A stretch of DNA of 64,000 nt from positions 674,803-738,802 of the forward strand of contig MEHQ01004429.1 in NCBI GenBank assembly GCA_008828725.1, given 5' to 3'. Origin of the DNA: Saccharina japonica (taxonomy: Eukaryota > Sar > Phaeophyceae > Laminariales > Laminariaceae). The notes under the pieces are model-generated. The model saw only the letters and a list, made by a program, of their open reading frames with translations, did no database searches and had not been told where the DNA came from. The translations under genes were made by a program, and so were the position numbers. Each line of letters begins with the position of its first letter. Positions within the stretch are counted from its first letter, which is position 1. This document shows positions 36,701 to 48,058 of the stretch, piece by piece.

Positions 36701-37479
36701 GTATGATCAATAAAACCAGGTTTGGAACCCTTGGCCACAATACACACTAACCAGTTGGACAATAACGAGTACCTGGTATGACTTAATTATCTTACATATT
36801 CGAACAAGTTTTTTTTCAAATACCTCAGCTGTGAGATCACGGATTTCGTCGAAAGTCACCTTTTGCTAAAGCTGCGCGTACATACTACTTCGATCGTGCT
36901 TGATTGACCAAGACGTAAGAGTGAACACGTATTCCTGCCTTTTCTTTCCTGTTTTTTTTTACCCTCCCGCGGAATGGCAACAAACATAAAACTCAACAAG
37001 CTCACCACACTTCCACATATAAAATACGCGTCTCATGTGTCAATTTAACCTGACGCTCTCGTTGCAACAGCAGACCAAAGCTGCTGCCACCCCGGGCGCA
37101 TCAGTACTATGCTTGCCTGTATTTCCGTCTCCGCCAGGCCCACCATGAGACCGACGTTGTGCAGCAGCTCCTGCCCCAGCTTCGGCGAGGTCCCGTCCCC
37201 CACCCCCACCGCCAGGGGAGCAAGGTCGTCCATGCTGCTCACGAGCTTAGCCTTCAAACGAACAGACCAGAGACGGGGGAAGAAAAAGCAACGGCCGCGA
37301 AAGCAATAAACATCGACATCTTCGTGAACATCAAAAGTAACATCATCAGCAACAGCAACATCCAACGGGGCAGCAGCATCATCAAATGACGAAAATATTG
37401 CCGGACAGCACTGACATAGCAACAATATACGCCAACACCAACAACAAACGCCAACGCCACCACCACCACCACCACCACC

Positions 37480-37524
<45 letters not shown>

Positions 37525-40500
37525 CCGATGCCATCAATACCACTACCAACACCAACAACAACACCTCCCTCCTTCCTTTTCCGAAGAGGGGGGAAGGGGG
37601 GGAAGGGAGGGCGACACCACCGCAACACAAACGCCCTCGGCATCATCAACGCCCCAACGGCTGCTCCTCCTCCTCCTCCTCCTGCTCCTCCTCCCCCTCC
37701 TGTTCTTATTTTTCCGTGTCCTCCTTTTCTTCCTCCTTTGTTTCTTCCCCCCCCCCCTCCCCTTCTTCTTTCTCCTCCTCCTGCTCCCCCTGTATTTCTC
37801 CCCTTCCCCCTCCCCCTCCCCCTCCTCCCCCTCCTCCCCTCCGCCCCCCCTCCTCCTCGCTCACTCGATTGGCCAGTCCACTCTCCTTTTGTCGAAGCAT
37901 CACGAGTACTACCATCGGCGCGCGTCTTTCCTCAGCGCAGCCCTAACTTAGCCCGCAAAAAAACAGGTACAGTAGTACCGCATCGCATCTGCCCAACCCC
38001 CCTCACCGAGACAGGCCGGCCGTGCTTACGCCAGAAAAGTAGAAAATAAAAAAATATACAAGCCGTGTTGCAAGCGGTCTTCTCCTATGAAAGCAAGCGT
38101 TTTTTTTCCTGAGCCGCTACGTACACAAGCCATGTCGCAAGCGGCTTGTTTGGAGCCAGCCCCCTGCACCGGAGTTGGCGCATTCCTCTTGTCTATACCT
38201 GAGGGCCGCGCATGTCGACGATGATCTGCTTTGGGGGGGGCTTGACCTCCCCCTTCTCCGCCGCCTCCTCTTCCTGACTCTTGAGCAACTCCTCCGGCGT
38301 TACGAACCTGTGAAACAAACGAAACCGAAATCGATTGAGGAATCGGTCGAGGAATCGATCAATCAAACAGTTAGTTAACCAATCAATCAATCAATCAAGC
38401 AGGCAGACAACAATTCCACCAACAAGCCTACCAGCAACCAACCAATAAACCAATAAACCAATCAAGCATTTCACGAAATAATTAATAAATCATTGTGATG
38501 TCGATCAACCAACCAACGCCAATCAACCAAGCGATTATTTCATGTGAAAAACAGCAAAAACAGCACCAACAGCACCAACACAAACCACCACCAACCAACA
38601 CCAACACCACCAACAACACCACCAACATCAACAACAACCCGCCAAAGCGCGATCCGCTACCATATACTCTTGCCTGCATCTACCCAGCTTCTAACCGCTA
38701 CGAGCGTTACGCAAACGCGCCGTTTATCGCAAAAACATGGTGCCACCCAACGTAACCGATCGGGCCGCCGCTTCCACTTCACGGTGCCGCCAACATGTAA
38801 CCGATTTTACCGCCACTCTTGCTTCACGGTGGGACCAAACGTAACCGATTGCACCGTTTACCTTTTTCTCTTCCTTCCCGCGGCACCCTTCCTCCACAGT
38901 CCCTTGTCCGCCATCTGCTCTTCCTTTGACTTAGGCCCTCGTCCCCTACAGAAGCCCCAATCGGCGAACAGGATTACAAGTACGAGGTGTTTCAAGTGGG
39001 ATCGGCAGGACGGGGGTAGGGGACGGTGGGGTGTACTCATTAGCCGCATGTCATGCATGGCCGTAGTCGTATGACCCAGGACCCTCGCATCCCTACAATG
39101 CCGGGAAGGAGCACGTCGGGTTTTCACCGACCAGGCAGACATGTCTTGCACCGAGCGCGAAGCGAAACGTGAGGTGCTCGGCGAGTCGCATGAAGGGTGA
39201 GCTGCATTCTACTGAGAACCGCTTATGAGGCGAACTTTTCTGCATATGGATGACAGCTTCGAACGAATAGAGGGGGGAGGGGGGGGGCGTATCACCATCA
39301 GTGATCGAGGATAATCTATCAACAGAAGGAGTGGCGAATACGAGGCAGCGCCGCAAGTCAAGACAGCAGAACGCGATTCGATTTCTCTTCTTGGCCGAAG
39401 CTCTGGTGCTTTTTGCGCCGCGTCGCGTGATTGGTCGACGATTGGCGTAGACATGCGAAGGGGTGCAACACATTAAAAACTGGCAAAGGCGGGGATAGGG
39501 GCAGGGGTGGAGGGGTGGGAAAACAGACCAATCGCAGCTTTTAGAGCTACTTAAGCGATACTATAAATGTCAGAAATGCTGTAACAACTGTTACCACAAG
39601 TATTGCCACTAACGTTGTGACACATGTTGTCATAAACGTTGCCATAAATGTTGCCATACATACTGTCATAAATATGGCATAATGTTGCCATAAACTATTG
39701 CCGTAGATCTTGCCATATATAGCCGTAGTACGCGCGATGGAAGTATCACACAGAGTTTGCACATACGAGTTTTGACGAAGTCCTCGATTTCACAGCCGTT
39801 GCTTTTACTTTTTATAAACATCACCGTACATGTGGCGATACAGGCTGCCGTGAATGATTCCAAACAATTTCTTGGTCCAAGGCACACGACCACGATTCTA
39901 AAAGAAGAAACCGTACCGGCAGCTTAAACATGTTACCGACACACAGCTTGAGCTTTGGCGCCACACTGCGAGCTCCGACAACGACAGAGTCTAACCGACA
40001 GCGCAGAACAAAAACGGGGAAAGAGAGCCAAAAGTAGCGCGAAAGAGCAGATCGAGATCGAGATAGCTAACCAACAGCGCCTAACAACAACGCGAAAGAG
40101 ACATTAATATATCGAGATCGAGAGCGGGATCGATATAGCTAACTAGCACCGCCCAACAACAGCGCCAAGATCGAGATCGAGATTGAGATTGAGATCAAAA
40201 TCGAGATCGAGATGGATAACCAACAGCGCCTAACAACACGAACGAGAGATCGAGATCGAGATCGAGCGACAGCGATGTTGCTCGTGACGACGCCAACAGC
40301 GACCTCACCTCCCCCCACCCGCGGCCGCCGCAAGCCCCATCTCCGCCTCCATCTGCTCCAGCGTTTTTCCCTGCCTGTCGGCCTCGATCTCGCGATTCAC
40401 CTTGGGAGACATCATGATTACCGCCATGAGCAAGAGCGGGGGAGGGGGGAGGGAGGGATTACCATACCGCCCCTAGGGAGGGCGAGAGCGACGCACAGGG

Positions 40501-43500
40501 CTTGACGCGCACATGACAAGGATCACTCGAGGCCAGGCGCTCCTCGGGGGGGTGCGCTGCCTATTTATACACTACTGAAATGACGAAGAGCTACGAGTAC
40601 GTGCTATGAAACAGTCGAAATGACTTGCAGCAGAGAGCCGAGACGCGGAGCCGGAAGCGCTACTCGCAACCCGCCACCTCCTCTGAGCCAAATAAAACGC
40701 CACGCTATCGTATCGGGGGCATGGCAAGGGAACCCACTTCTACGGCGCCATACTACCTCGTAGCGAGGCTGCTTCCCTCCAGAATGTCGTGATACCACAA
40801 CCTCACTTCACGCAGCCCATTGAAGGGCGCAGATCCCCGGCAGCACTGCGTACAACAGACGTGCTAACGTCTACAGGCAAACGCGACTTCCAAATATTAC
40901 TTCGACGACAACTCTTCCTCGAGTCGTAAAGGCGAAAAGTGACTCCCCTCGCTACTTCGACGACAAATCTTGCCTCGAGTCACCGAGGAACGACATGTGT
41001 GACGACCGTAACAACAAAAACATGCCTCTACCTCACCCCCTCACCCCTTCTCGCTTGGTGCAAGCAATGCCTGCCTGGTCGGTGGAAAACCGACGTGCTC
41101 TGTCCCGGCATTGTAGAGGTGCGAGGGTCTATGGCCATAAGACTGCAGTCATGCATGACACGAGTACACATACCCTACCCTGCCCCCCCCCCTCACCATT
41201 TTACTGAGAAAATTTGTCAGTACAAACGTGCATGTGCGAGAATTTCGCGGTTCACACTTCAATATACCTGGTTTAGTGTGTTTCGGGGTTCAAAGTTGAA
41301 AGGTCAGGGTTAGGGGGAACCCCGTTCCCCCCCCCTCGAAAAAAACGGAAATATCCCTACAAAACTACTTTTGAAACAGTTACAGTGTTTTGACCTGTGA
41401 AAACATCCCATAGTCTCTTGTCTACAAAAAAAAACGCCTCCCAATGGTTGCACTGTCGACACGCAGCCTCTCCCATCGGTGTATCACCTTCAGTGTGGTA
41501 GCCTCTTTGAAGTTGCCGAACCCCAAACCCGACAGTCCCGGGCGGACCTTAACTTCAAGTTGCCGCGTCACTCCGTCCTCGTTCTTCCCCAGCCTCCCCT
41601 TGAAGCCCATCTTCATCAGCAGCTTCTTGCCGATCCCCTGAGCACGGGGGCGGGAAAAAAATGGAAGGAAGGCAATAGTAAGCCACAGAGGTGGTACGTG
41701 GCCATCTGGCGGAAGCAGGTTTGGAAGTGAAACTGAGGGGTGTCTTGAGCGGGGGGTGGGGGGGGGCGTACTCATTTGTCGCTTGCCATTGGTTCATTTT
41801 TGGCATTTGCGTGCATGCACCCGTTCGAGACTGGGAGGGGTGGCGGGGGGGGGCGAAGGGCAGAGGAGGACGACGGAGACGGCACGCGATGCTGCTGAGC
41901 GGGTCATTTTCAACGGTCGTCCTTTCCAGGCGTTTTCGGGTCAGTATTGGAAAAATTCAGGAAATTTCCCGACAGGGCTTTTCCCGAGCCTTTCTCCCCT
42001 CTCTCTCATTGTCTCGTGTTACACTGTTTACGAGAGAGTACAAGAGACATGCCGGGTGATGTATTGTGGCCCTGCACGAGCGGCAACTCCCCACTCGCAT
42101 GAGTCACACACCCGAAACAGTTCGGTACGTAACGTGCGGGCTGTCGTTCCCATTACGTCGCTCTTTCTACCCGAGGACGTCCAGTGCGTCAACAAAAGTG
42201 GCGACGCTTGCCCTATACCAACCCCCACCCCACTGCTCTATCTCGAAAGGCATGCGTGGTATATGGCCAAATGACTAAGGCAAGCAACACATGAGTACGC
42301 CCCCACTGCTATACCGGAAATACAGCAGCAGCAACCCTATATCGGGCGGACAATCATCGCCGCCGACACCGACCTTGGTATTCTTCTCCCAGCCACCAAA
42401 ACCCGCGTCAAGCTTAGCCGGTAACGTTTTCTTCTTCTCCGTCTCCTGCTTCTCTCCCGCAGCCTCCCCCTTCCCAGCTCCCGCCGCCGCCCCCAATCCC
42501 TCCTTCATGCCCAGCCCCAACCCCCCCCTTGCCCCTAACCCAAGCCCTCCCCTCGCTGTTCTGTGTTTTACAACGGAGATGGGCTATATACGTAACTGCC
42601 GCGGATCTCCGGAGAAGAGTAAAAACGTTTATTCTGCCTGCTGTACAGTCGAAACGAATATGTGCGTGTAGCGTGTAGAGAGAGTTGCGCCACATGCACA
42701 CCTGTTGTTGCCGGTGGTGGCGACGATGGGCTGCTCGTGGGTTTACTGCAGTAGAGAGGGACGCGGCAGAGCAGCGAACAACAGCTGCGTCTATCCGTAC
42801 GGGTACTATCGGACCCGTCCGCCGATCACGGCATTCATTCTACTAACAGCACACATACCGAGTGCAGGGCTCGGAGTAAGCGATAAAGCAAAGCTGGAGG
42901 GTTTTTACACCGAATGTAAAGCTAGGAGTAAGCGGCAGAGCAGAGGTAGCGGCTGGTTCGCTTGCTCATCGCGGAACAATACGAGCGGTGAACATGCGCG
43001 GCCGGATTCAGAGCCATGCCCGCGGGCGAAACACAACACGCGCATGAGGACTCTTTTGTGTTTTGAACCAAGGAGAATGATACCACAAACACATCGTGCG
43101 CGCGCATGCATCCACAGCAAATTATAGCCTTGTGCTTACACGTACACCTTGTATGTAGCAACAGCCGCTGCAACGAAGTAACTGGACATACGCGGCTATT
43201 TGTGGTAAATACAACTAGGCGTGTCTGCGTCGGGGTTCTGGATCAGAGCGTGGGATAAGAGAAACGGGAGAGTTTGTTGCGGTCTAGGCTTGGAGAAGGC
43301 ATCACGTGCAGGTCAGCAGACCCGACAACGACAACGCAATTCGAAGGATGCACAACACAGGAGGGGGGGGGGGCGACGACAAAGCGACGAGCGTGTGGCG
43401 CCTGCGTGGTTTTTTCTGGGTCCTTTTCAGCAGCGAGCACACACAACCATCACCCAACCCTATCGTGTACATATCTCCTGAAGAAACCTTGATGCCGTGT

Positions 43501-46401
43501 CGTGGAAAGGCTCCATGTCGGCAAGGGTCGGTCCCGTGGTAATTCCGTACAATATTGAGGATCGGCCCCGCACGAGGCCTTCGCGGAGCGTTGCCAGCTG
43601 CTCGTCCGATCTGTCGATGTGAAGAACGGGTTTGAGTCGATATAGCATAAAAAACTGAAACGGCAAACAAGCGGTGAGCGAAGCTCACCCTGGGAAGACT
43701 GTTGGCGGCCGGTTTTCTGTTGGGGGTCCTTTCACCCTACTGTTGGTCCTACACCAATCGATCCTCGTAGTAAGAATCGAGTCGAGTCGAGTCGAGACTC
43801 GCCCCATGGTAGGGGCGCAGCAGAAAACTCCTCACATGAGGAGCTCAATATCTCACCCGAAACATGACTTCGGAAACATTCGTTCGCGCAACTCGACCAA
43901 ACCTTCCAATGCGGTAGTCTAAAAACAAACACACCAGAGTAAAATGGTAATAGTATCCGGTGGTTACTCGCGTGAGGAGCTCAACCGGCCAGAAAATATT
44001 GAGCCAAAACGTGGTACCCCTACCGTGGGATTGCTCTCGAGTCGAGTCGAGTCGAGTCGAGTCGAGTCGAGTCGAGCGCGCACGCTCATTCGTATCGGGG
44101 GTGGTAATTAGTCTGAACCGACCAACCAACTCGCCAACCCACCAGTAACCATTGGAACGAAGTCCATTGGACCTATCCGAAACAACGATCGACCTACCGC
44201 TAGCGACCAATCCAAGCCAGTCGTGCAGTGCTTCCCACGAAATTGACCTATCAACCAACCGGCGGCTGTTGGGCGGATCAACCAGTCCACCAATCAAATC
44301 AACAGATAAGCGAACCAACAATGCATCGAGCGGCCAATCACGTACATATGTCAAAAACAACCAACGGACCAACCAGCCAACCACAACCAACCAACAAACC
44401 ACGGGACCCATTAATCGAGTAGCTAACGACTTTACCGACCAAACGACGAACAAGCGAAAACACAACGCGAGGTTACCTGGAGGAGAGGTCCTTCACGATG
44501 GCCTCAACTTGCTCAGTGGTGCCAAAGCTCCCCTCTTCTACCACCACGGCAAGGTCAGAGTAGTTCAGCCCGGTCCTGGCGTGGTCGATCGCCAAAAAAA
44601 GGAAAACATAAACATACGCCGTGCACTCAATTTGTTGGACTCTTCTCGTGTAAATCCCTTTTTTCGTTTCGCTTTTGGGCCGTGGTCACAGTGTAGGCCC
44701 TGTTTATGACACTGCGGTAGCTAGATTCTGGTCTACGGAGGTGTGGGGTTTCTATTGTGTGACGAGGCGGTGTTTCTCTGAGGTGTTCATTTTTGCTTCT
44801 TCGGCATGGGCTTGGCTCGTCCTTCGGGGTCAGTCGGTGATACCAACACGATACGACCCGGGGGTCTGCGATACAAACGATACTGCCCGTCCGTATGCAT
44901 ATGTGGGTGGACTCTGTGATAACACGTTAAGGCTCACTCTTGCGTCTATGAGTGCATGGAACCTGCGACAACAAGGTGCGGCTCACTTGTGTCCGTTCTC
45001 TTCTTCTTAACGGCATAGCCAAGTCAGATAGGAAACGCCCGACAGCAGCACATACAAACAGCTCCCCTTCGGTTTCTGCCTTGCAGTGTACGTATCGAGC
45101 ACTACTCTCATTACGGGGAACCATAGTGAATAGGGGACCAGAGGTACACACACACACACACAAAACACTAAGTATATGTTTACCTATTTTTACTGAAAAT
45201 CCTTGGTCCTATTTACTATGGTCCTACGCAATAGTAGTACGAAGTGCTCTCCGACTTGCATCGTATGTCATACCCCCCTGGCCGAATGCGGCCGCGGCAT
45301 TGACTTCGACGTGTAACAACAAACCACCCGCATATACACAGCAAACAGGAGCGGTAGCGTGCAACCACGCCCCGTGAAGTACCAACACTGCGCCCGAACG
45401 GACGTTTAACGGGGTAGCGATAACTTAGATATCAGCCAAAGGGGGCGGAGCGCCTGGGTGTACTCGATAGTCATGCACGGCCGTAGTCGTATGACCATAG
45501 TCCCTCGCACCCCTATAATGCCTGGATGGGGCATGTCGGGTTGTGATCGACCAGGCAGACATTGCTACTCGTAGGGGGGGGGAGGTCGAGATATCACATA
45601 GGAATCCATCAATAACATTCCGTGATCACAAGTGAACAGCATCCCGTGAGAAGTAAGGAGGCGGCGAGGGGAGGGAAGGAGGGGGGGCGAGAGCATATTA
45701 CTTTTAAGAGGTCAATACTTGGAAGTTTTCTCGTACTATACCAGGTACACTCCTGCTTGACTGAAGCCCGGTGAAACTCGCGTTCACCACGTATGTAGAA
45801 AAAAAACACGCGAAAGGCAAGAAACGTAATTTAGAAACACGGCGGTGGTGGGGCACAGCGAATACTGAGACACCCTGCGAATTGGAGAAATGTGCACTTG
45901 TCCATTCGTTGCTGCACCCTTTGGTTGATACCAGTAGTATATACTTCGAAGTACCAGTACCGGGTACAGCTTTTACACTACAGCAGTAGTATCTACTGCT
46001 GTACGCACATTAAACATAGGCTAGGTTTGTAGGGGGAGGGTGGGGTGGGGGGAGCGTTGCGCGCGGCAGAGGTGTCATATCAAGCATGGTGAGATGAGCA
46101 AATGAATGGCAGCAGCATCATTTCCCTCACCAGTATCACCATCCATCGCTGGGGGCGTCCGACATACTGCTGAGGAGGGTAGAGGCAGTATGATACTCTG
46201 GGTTTATTTTGAGGTACTGATGCTGGCGAAGTACTGGGAGTACTGGCAGCTGACGGTATAATCGATACGTCGTCCTACATAAAGCCCTTTCATTGTTGCT
46301 ACGTACGTATCGAAAGCAGACAGCAGTATGTGCACCTGGTCTGTGAAGGCCATCCGCCCCCCCCGCCTCCCGGCCCCTTCCTGCTCCTCATCCGAGCTCA
46401 T
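18716..46401 (-). CDS. TFIP11: TFIP11/Ntr1-like G-patch spliceosome disassembly factor
   Basis: Exons: (46401-46307, 44575-44477, 43610-43488, tentative) 42560-42374, 41637-41488, 40400-40309, 38945-38862, 38307-38199, 37251-37117, 35878-35762, 34144-34067, 33445-33323, 31646-31542, 30929-30768, 29431-29317, 26820-26621, 26067-25924, 24623-24519, 23179-22886, 18937-18716. Every join keeps frame; total 912 residues (human TFIP11 is 837). In order: WEKNTK|GIGKKLLMKMGFKG (G-patch, ~168-218), VTPEELL...IIVDMRGPQ, a coiled coil (RREAEKDRASALEKD), FPEEYAVFGL, VLPAVRSALVNEWEVRDP, IHTWIHPWLPLL, HWDPSDATAYVMLSPWKNVF, VEFFPKWLTVLHRWL, WYQGWKDRFPEVL, then FRDVVEAFAEANGVMFLPK...HEGKQ|IYAFGGVSVYLDQ. Known role: its G-patch activates the helicase Prp43/DHX15 to dismantle the intron-lariat spliceosome in the nucleus. 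Two introns use GC donors. Identity of the 17 core exons is very secure; the three 5' exons are less so. Confidence 0.88.
19675..20000 (-). mobile_element. tRNA-derived SINE, full-length, minus orientation
   Basis: On the minus strand the head has the A-box-like TGGAATGACAGG and the B-box-like GGGTTCGAGCC, then the family body (AGGGACTTTTTCTCGCAAAA, CCCCGGATCTGAGTTACGAC) and the end GATAATAAATAGGATGGAAAAAAG. It is closest to the copy at 59800-60145. It lies in the last TFIP11 intron. Confidence 0.85.
20020..20485. repeat. TGACATGAC and CTGCGGCACCTGCAG minisatellites
   Basis: The first part (to ~20235) repeats ACATGACATGACTGCCGTG with small variations, and related units also occur at 19550-19650. 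From 20400 a 15-bp unit (CAGCAATCTGCGGCACCTG) repeats about five times, followed by a CAG run near 20533-20570. All are in the last TFIP11 intron and non-coding. Confidence 0.75.
21885..22015 (-). repeat. GGGGACAAACTACTTGGAATTA dispersed repeat
   Basis: On the minus strand it reads AAGAACTGGTCCCACGAACT, GGGGACAAACTACTTGGAAT and CAGTTCCGAATGGGTTAAGG. Clear relatives lie at 22318-22460, 50885-51030 (two units) and 54075-54160; weaker ones are near 4950, 20890, 31215, 36395 and 56970. Confidence 0.65.
22033..22204. mobile_element. MITE with ACAGGACACC ends, copy 2
   Basis: It begins ACAGGACACCTATCAATAG and ends TTAGGCGCCCTGT, a mutated inverse of the start. The interior aligns with the copy at 14509-14674. 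It is 172 bp and lies in the last TFIP11 intron. Confidence 0.7.
23232..23325 (-). repeat. R1 repeat, 3' fragment
   Basis: The minus strand reads TGTAGGGATGCGAGGGTCTA then CGACTACGGCCATGCATG and ends AAGTACACCCCCCCCC. The 3' end lies about 50 bp upstream of the TFIP11 exon at 23179, in the sense orientation. Confidence 0.65.
23600..24165. repeat. CCACCA/ATCACCA-rich degenerate repeat
   Basis: A long low-complexity tract of ACCAATCACCA, CATCACCACC and CCACCAATC variants continues after the SINE to about 24480. It is in a TFIP11 intron, and the open frames across it are composition artefacts. Confidence 0.75.
24169..24352 (+). mobile_element. SINE, 5'-truncated copy
   Basis: It carries the 3' body of the SINE family only: GAGGGAAATAAAGGGCTGTA, CCCGGATCTGAGTTACGACT and GATAATAAATGGGATGGAAA with an A-rich end. 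The tRNA-like head is missing. It lies in a TFIP11 intron. Confidence 0.8.
24715..25105. other. Assembly gap (391 N)
   Basis: It is flanked by GGGAGGGAGG-type microsatellite on both sides, which probably caused the gap. It falls in the TFIP11 intron between exons 26067-25924 and 24623-24519, which join in frame without missing conserved residues. Confidence 0.98.
30170..30660. repeat. (GTTACC)n-like hexanucleotide satellite
   Basis: It consists of degenerate GTTACCGTTACCGATATC units with frequent GTTATC variants. It lies in the TFIP11 intron just downstream of the exon ending at 30768. Confidence 0.85.
31700..31910 (+). mobile_element. SINE, 5'-truncated copy
   Basis: It matches the SINE body (GTCGACGAGGGAAGAAAGTG, CTACTTAATGGCCCCGGATC, TGAGTTACGACTA) and the end GATAATAAATGGGATGAAA. 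It is closest to the copy at 7160-7495 (shared TTAATGGCCCC). It lies in a TFIP11 intron, 55 bp upstream of the exon starting at 31646, in antisense orientation. Confidence 0.8.
32284..32362. mobile_element. 79-bp TA-flanked MITE
   Basis: CCCCTCTGTTCGGAAATATA and the inverse CCTTATATTTCCGGAGAGAG are flanked by TA on each side. It belongs to the same family and has the same length as 8297-8375. It lies in a TFIP11 intron. Confidence 0.75.
32480..32757. repeat. AGATCAT-rich dispersed repeat, third copy
   Basis: It shares CATCTACAGATAGATCATCT, CCGTTATG, GGATCTG and CCCAGGAAACATG in the same order with 8880-9415. It lies in a TFIP11 intron. Confidence 0.6.
33054..33132. mobile_element. 79-bp MITE, diverged copy
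   Basis: CCACGTTAACCCGAAATATA and the far end GGTCCTTAAATTCCGATTCA match the ATATAAGG family, with the same 79-bp length. TA flanks only the left side. It lies in a TFIP11 intron. Confidence 0.6.
33500..33650. repeat. (AAAC)n microsatellite
   Basis: It consists of CAAACAAACAAACAAACAAA with scattered CGAA and CAGA variants. It lies 50 bp upstream of the TFIP11 exon at 33445 on the minus strand, where it reads TTTG and could act as a pyrimidine-rich tract. Confidence 0.9.
34720..35050. repeat. ACTACTGTCTTC minisatellite
   Basis: Units of CACTACTGTCTTCACTACTG repeat with CCGT and TGTCC variants. It lies in a TFIP11 intron and is non-coding. Confidence 0.85.
39030..39232 (-). repeat. R1 repeat, near-complete copy
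   Basis: The minus strand carries GTCGGtgaaaacCCGAC, the CG-paired form of the hairpin, GGCATTGTAGGGATGC, CGACTACGGCCATGCATGAC and the end ATGAGTACACCCCAC. It is sense to TFIP11, with its 3' end about 95 bp upstream of the exon at 38945. Confidence 0.75.
40050..40275. repeat. GAGATC/GATCGA minisatellite
   Basis: GAGATCGAGATCGAGATC units alternate with AACCAACAGCGCCTAACAAC blocks. It lies in a TFIP11 intron next to the exon ending at 40309. Confidence 0.8.
41040..41195 (+). repeat. R1 repeat, partial copy
   Basis: It includes GTCGGtggaaaaCCGAC, GGCATTGTAGAGGTGCGAGG and CATGCATGACACGAGTACAC before a C-rich end. It is antisense in a TFIP11 intron. Confidence 0.7.
41770..41850 (-). repeat. R2-type repeat
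   Basis: The minus strand reads TCTCGAACGGGTGCATGC, GGCAAGCGACAAATGAGTAC and GCCCCCCCCC. It ends about 135 bp upstream of the TFIP11 G-patch exon, in the sense orientation. Confidence 0.55.
42245..42305 (+). repeat. R2-type repeat
   Basis: GGCATGCGTGGTATATGGCC, AAGGCAAGCAACACATGAGT and ACGCCCCCAC match 18603-18680 and 63903-63975. It is antisense and lies about 70 bp after a TFIP11 donor site. Confidence 0.55.
44036..44078. repeat. (GAGTC)n microsatellite
   Basis: About eight perfect GAGTC units are present. Shorter GAGTC runs with the same flanking words (CACATGAGGAGCTCAA, AAAATGGTAATAG) occur near 43778-43800. Confidence 0.9.
45111..45232. mobile_element. TTACGGGGGACCATAG-type MITE, compact copy
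   Basis: TTACGGGGAACCATAGTGAA and TTTACTATGGTCCTACGCAA are inverted ends. The interior ACACAAAACACTAAGTATAT and CCTATTTTTACTGAAAA match the other family members. It lies in the proposed second intron of the TFIP11 gene. Confidence 0.75.
45460..45560 (-). repeat. R1 repeat, 3' fragment
   Basis: The minus strand has GTCTGCCTGGTCGATCACAA, CCCGACATGCCCC and CTACGGCCGTGCATGAC before GAGTACACCC. The GTCG/CGAC arms of the hairpin are kept although the loop has changed. Confidence 0.65.
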
Positions 46402-47315
46402 TCCCACGCCAGTAACCTGCAAGAACATACCGGTATAACATCATATGATACAGCAGTACACGTACAGGGCACAGCAGCATAAATGAGTATCATAGCATAC
46501 CAGGCACCCAATAGCTTGGTGTATAACTCAGGGCACTCGTCAACGCAAGCGTAAGGTCAAGGGCAGGGTGTACCGGTGGCACTTTAAGTGCCAGCCGTCG
46601 GAGGCGACTTCTTGTGCTTTTGCCTTGTGGCGGAACTTGTATATACACGTACCAGTATGACCCTCAAAACGACCGATGTACTTACATACTTACTGGAGCA
46701 ATACAAAGTACTTATCACTCAGTACAGTATGCCGCGAGGGCTCCTTAGTGCGCGATGTAGGCAACTTCATCACGCACGAAGTCGCTGCAAGATCGTCGAC
46801 GAAAGATGTCACTGCAGACAGCACAGAGCAGAAGCTGGAAGCCGGATTACGTCCGGAGAGGGCCAAATGCCATACATTTGATATTTCAAAAGCAGTGCAT
46901 CGATCGAACAGAGTGGTTGCCATACCCCACGTCGGCACCAATGGCCTCCACTGACACAAAGCACAATATTTTTTTACTGACCTCCTTAGATTAGATGGCC
47001 GTGTTGAGGCGTAGATCCCCTCTTAGAGCAAGGATGAAAGCGACGCGTTGTTGCTGCTGCTGTACGCTGTGGCCCCAGTGGGTTTCCTAAACATTGAGTG
47101 GCTATTTTTATACGGGGTACATAACGATCATGAGGTACCACGAAATCCACTTGGTCCCGGGACGGTCTGCCCACTGCTGCTGTGCACCGCCTTCTGCAGC
47201 TGTGCCAATCTTGTGCACTAACACGCCTGCTCTAGACATCGTACCCCCTATTGTTTTGCCGCCAAACCTCACGCCAAGCTCGAACCTCCGAGAGCTTTTA
47301 CTGAAGGCAAGCAAG
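46402..47315. promoter_or_regulatory. Divergent promoter region of TFIP11 and PPR genes
   Basis: About 0.9 kb separates the proposed start codons of two head-to-head genes. No core promoter motif was recognised. It depends on the tentative 5' exons of TFIP11 being right. Confidence 0.3.
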
Positions 47316-48027
47316 ATGCTGTCCAGAGTCGTAGCTCGTGGTGCCGTTGCCACCCAGCGACGAGCTGGGGCTATCACGCGACGGCCCTATACTCCCCCTG
47401 CCTGCCTTGTGACATCTGAGCAGCGGAAGCTCTGCACAAGGTCCATGCAAGCATCCGGAGGACTTCACGTCGACGATGCTGGAAGAGACGCGACGGGCGG
47501 GCGGGAAGCCGGACTGCCATTGCCCACCGTAGAGACAGCCACCGCGGGCGCGGGAGCAGCGGACGACTTCGTGCGACGGGAGGCGGCACCTCGCCGCCAT
47601 GACGGGAGGGATGCCTCGGCTACCCCTCCCGCGTTTCAGAAGAACGAGGGGCGCCGTCATCGGCCACGTGGTGGCGAGTACGGCTTCGACGGCGACGGAA
47701 GAGTAGCAACACAAGTGGAGGCCACAGGACAAGAAGCAGGAGACGGAGGAGAGGGAGTAGCAGCGTACATGAGAGGACGCACCGCGCCGAGTGCAAGACG
47801 TTCGTCGGGCCATGCCCAGCAGGCTCAGCCCCAAGACAGGGCCTATGGGGACGGTGAAATGAGACCGTTCGAAGGTCGAGGTGGTGACCGCTCCCGCTTC
47901 CCTGCAGGACGAACAAGAGGAAGAGGGGGAAGAGGAGGGAGAGGAGGAGGGAGGGGAGGAGAGGCGAGGCGAGGCGGGCACAGAGAGCACGGGGGCAACA
48001 TAGAGTACGCAAGAGAGAGAGGGGCCT

Positions 48028-48058
<31 letters not shown>

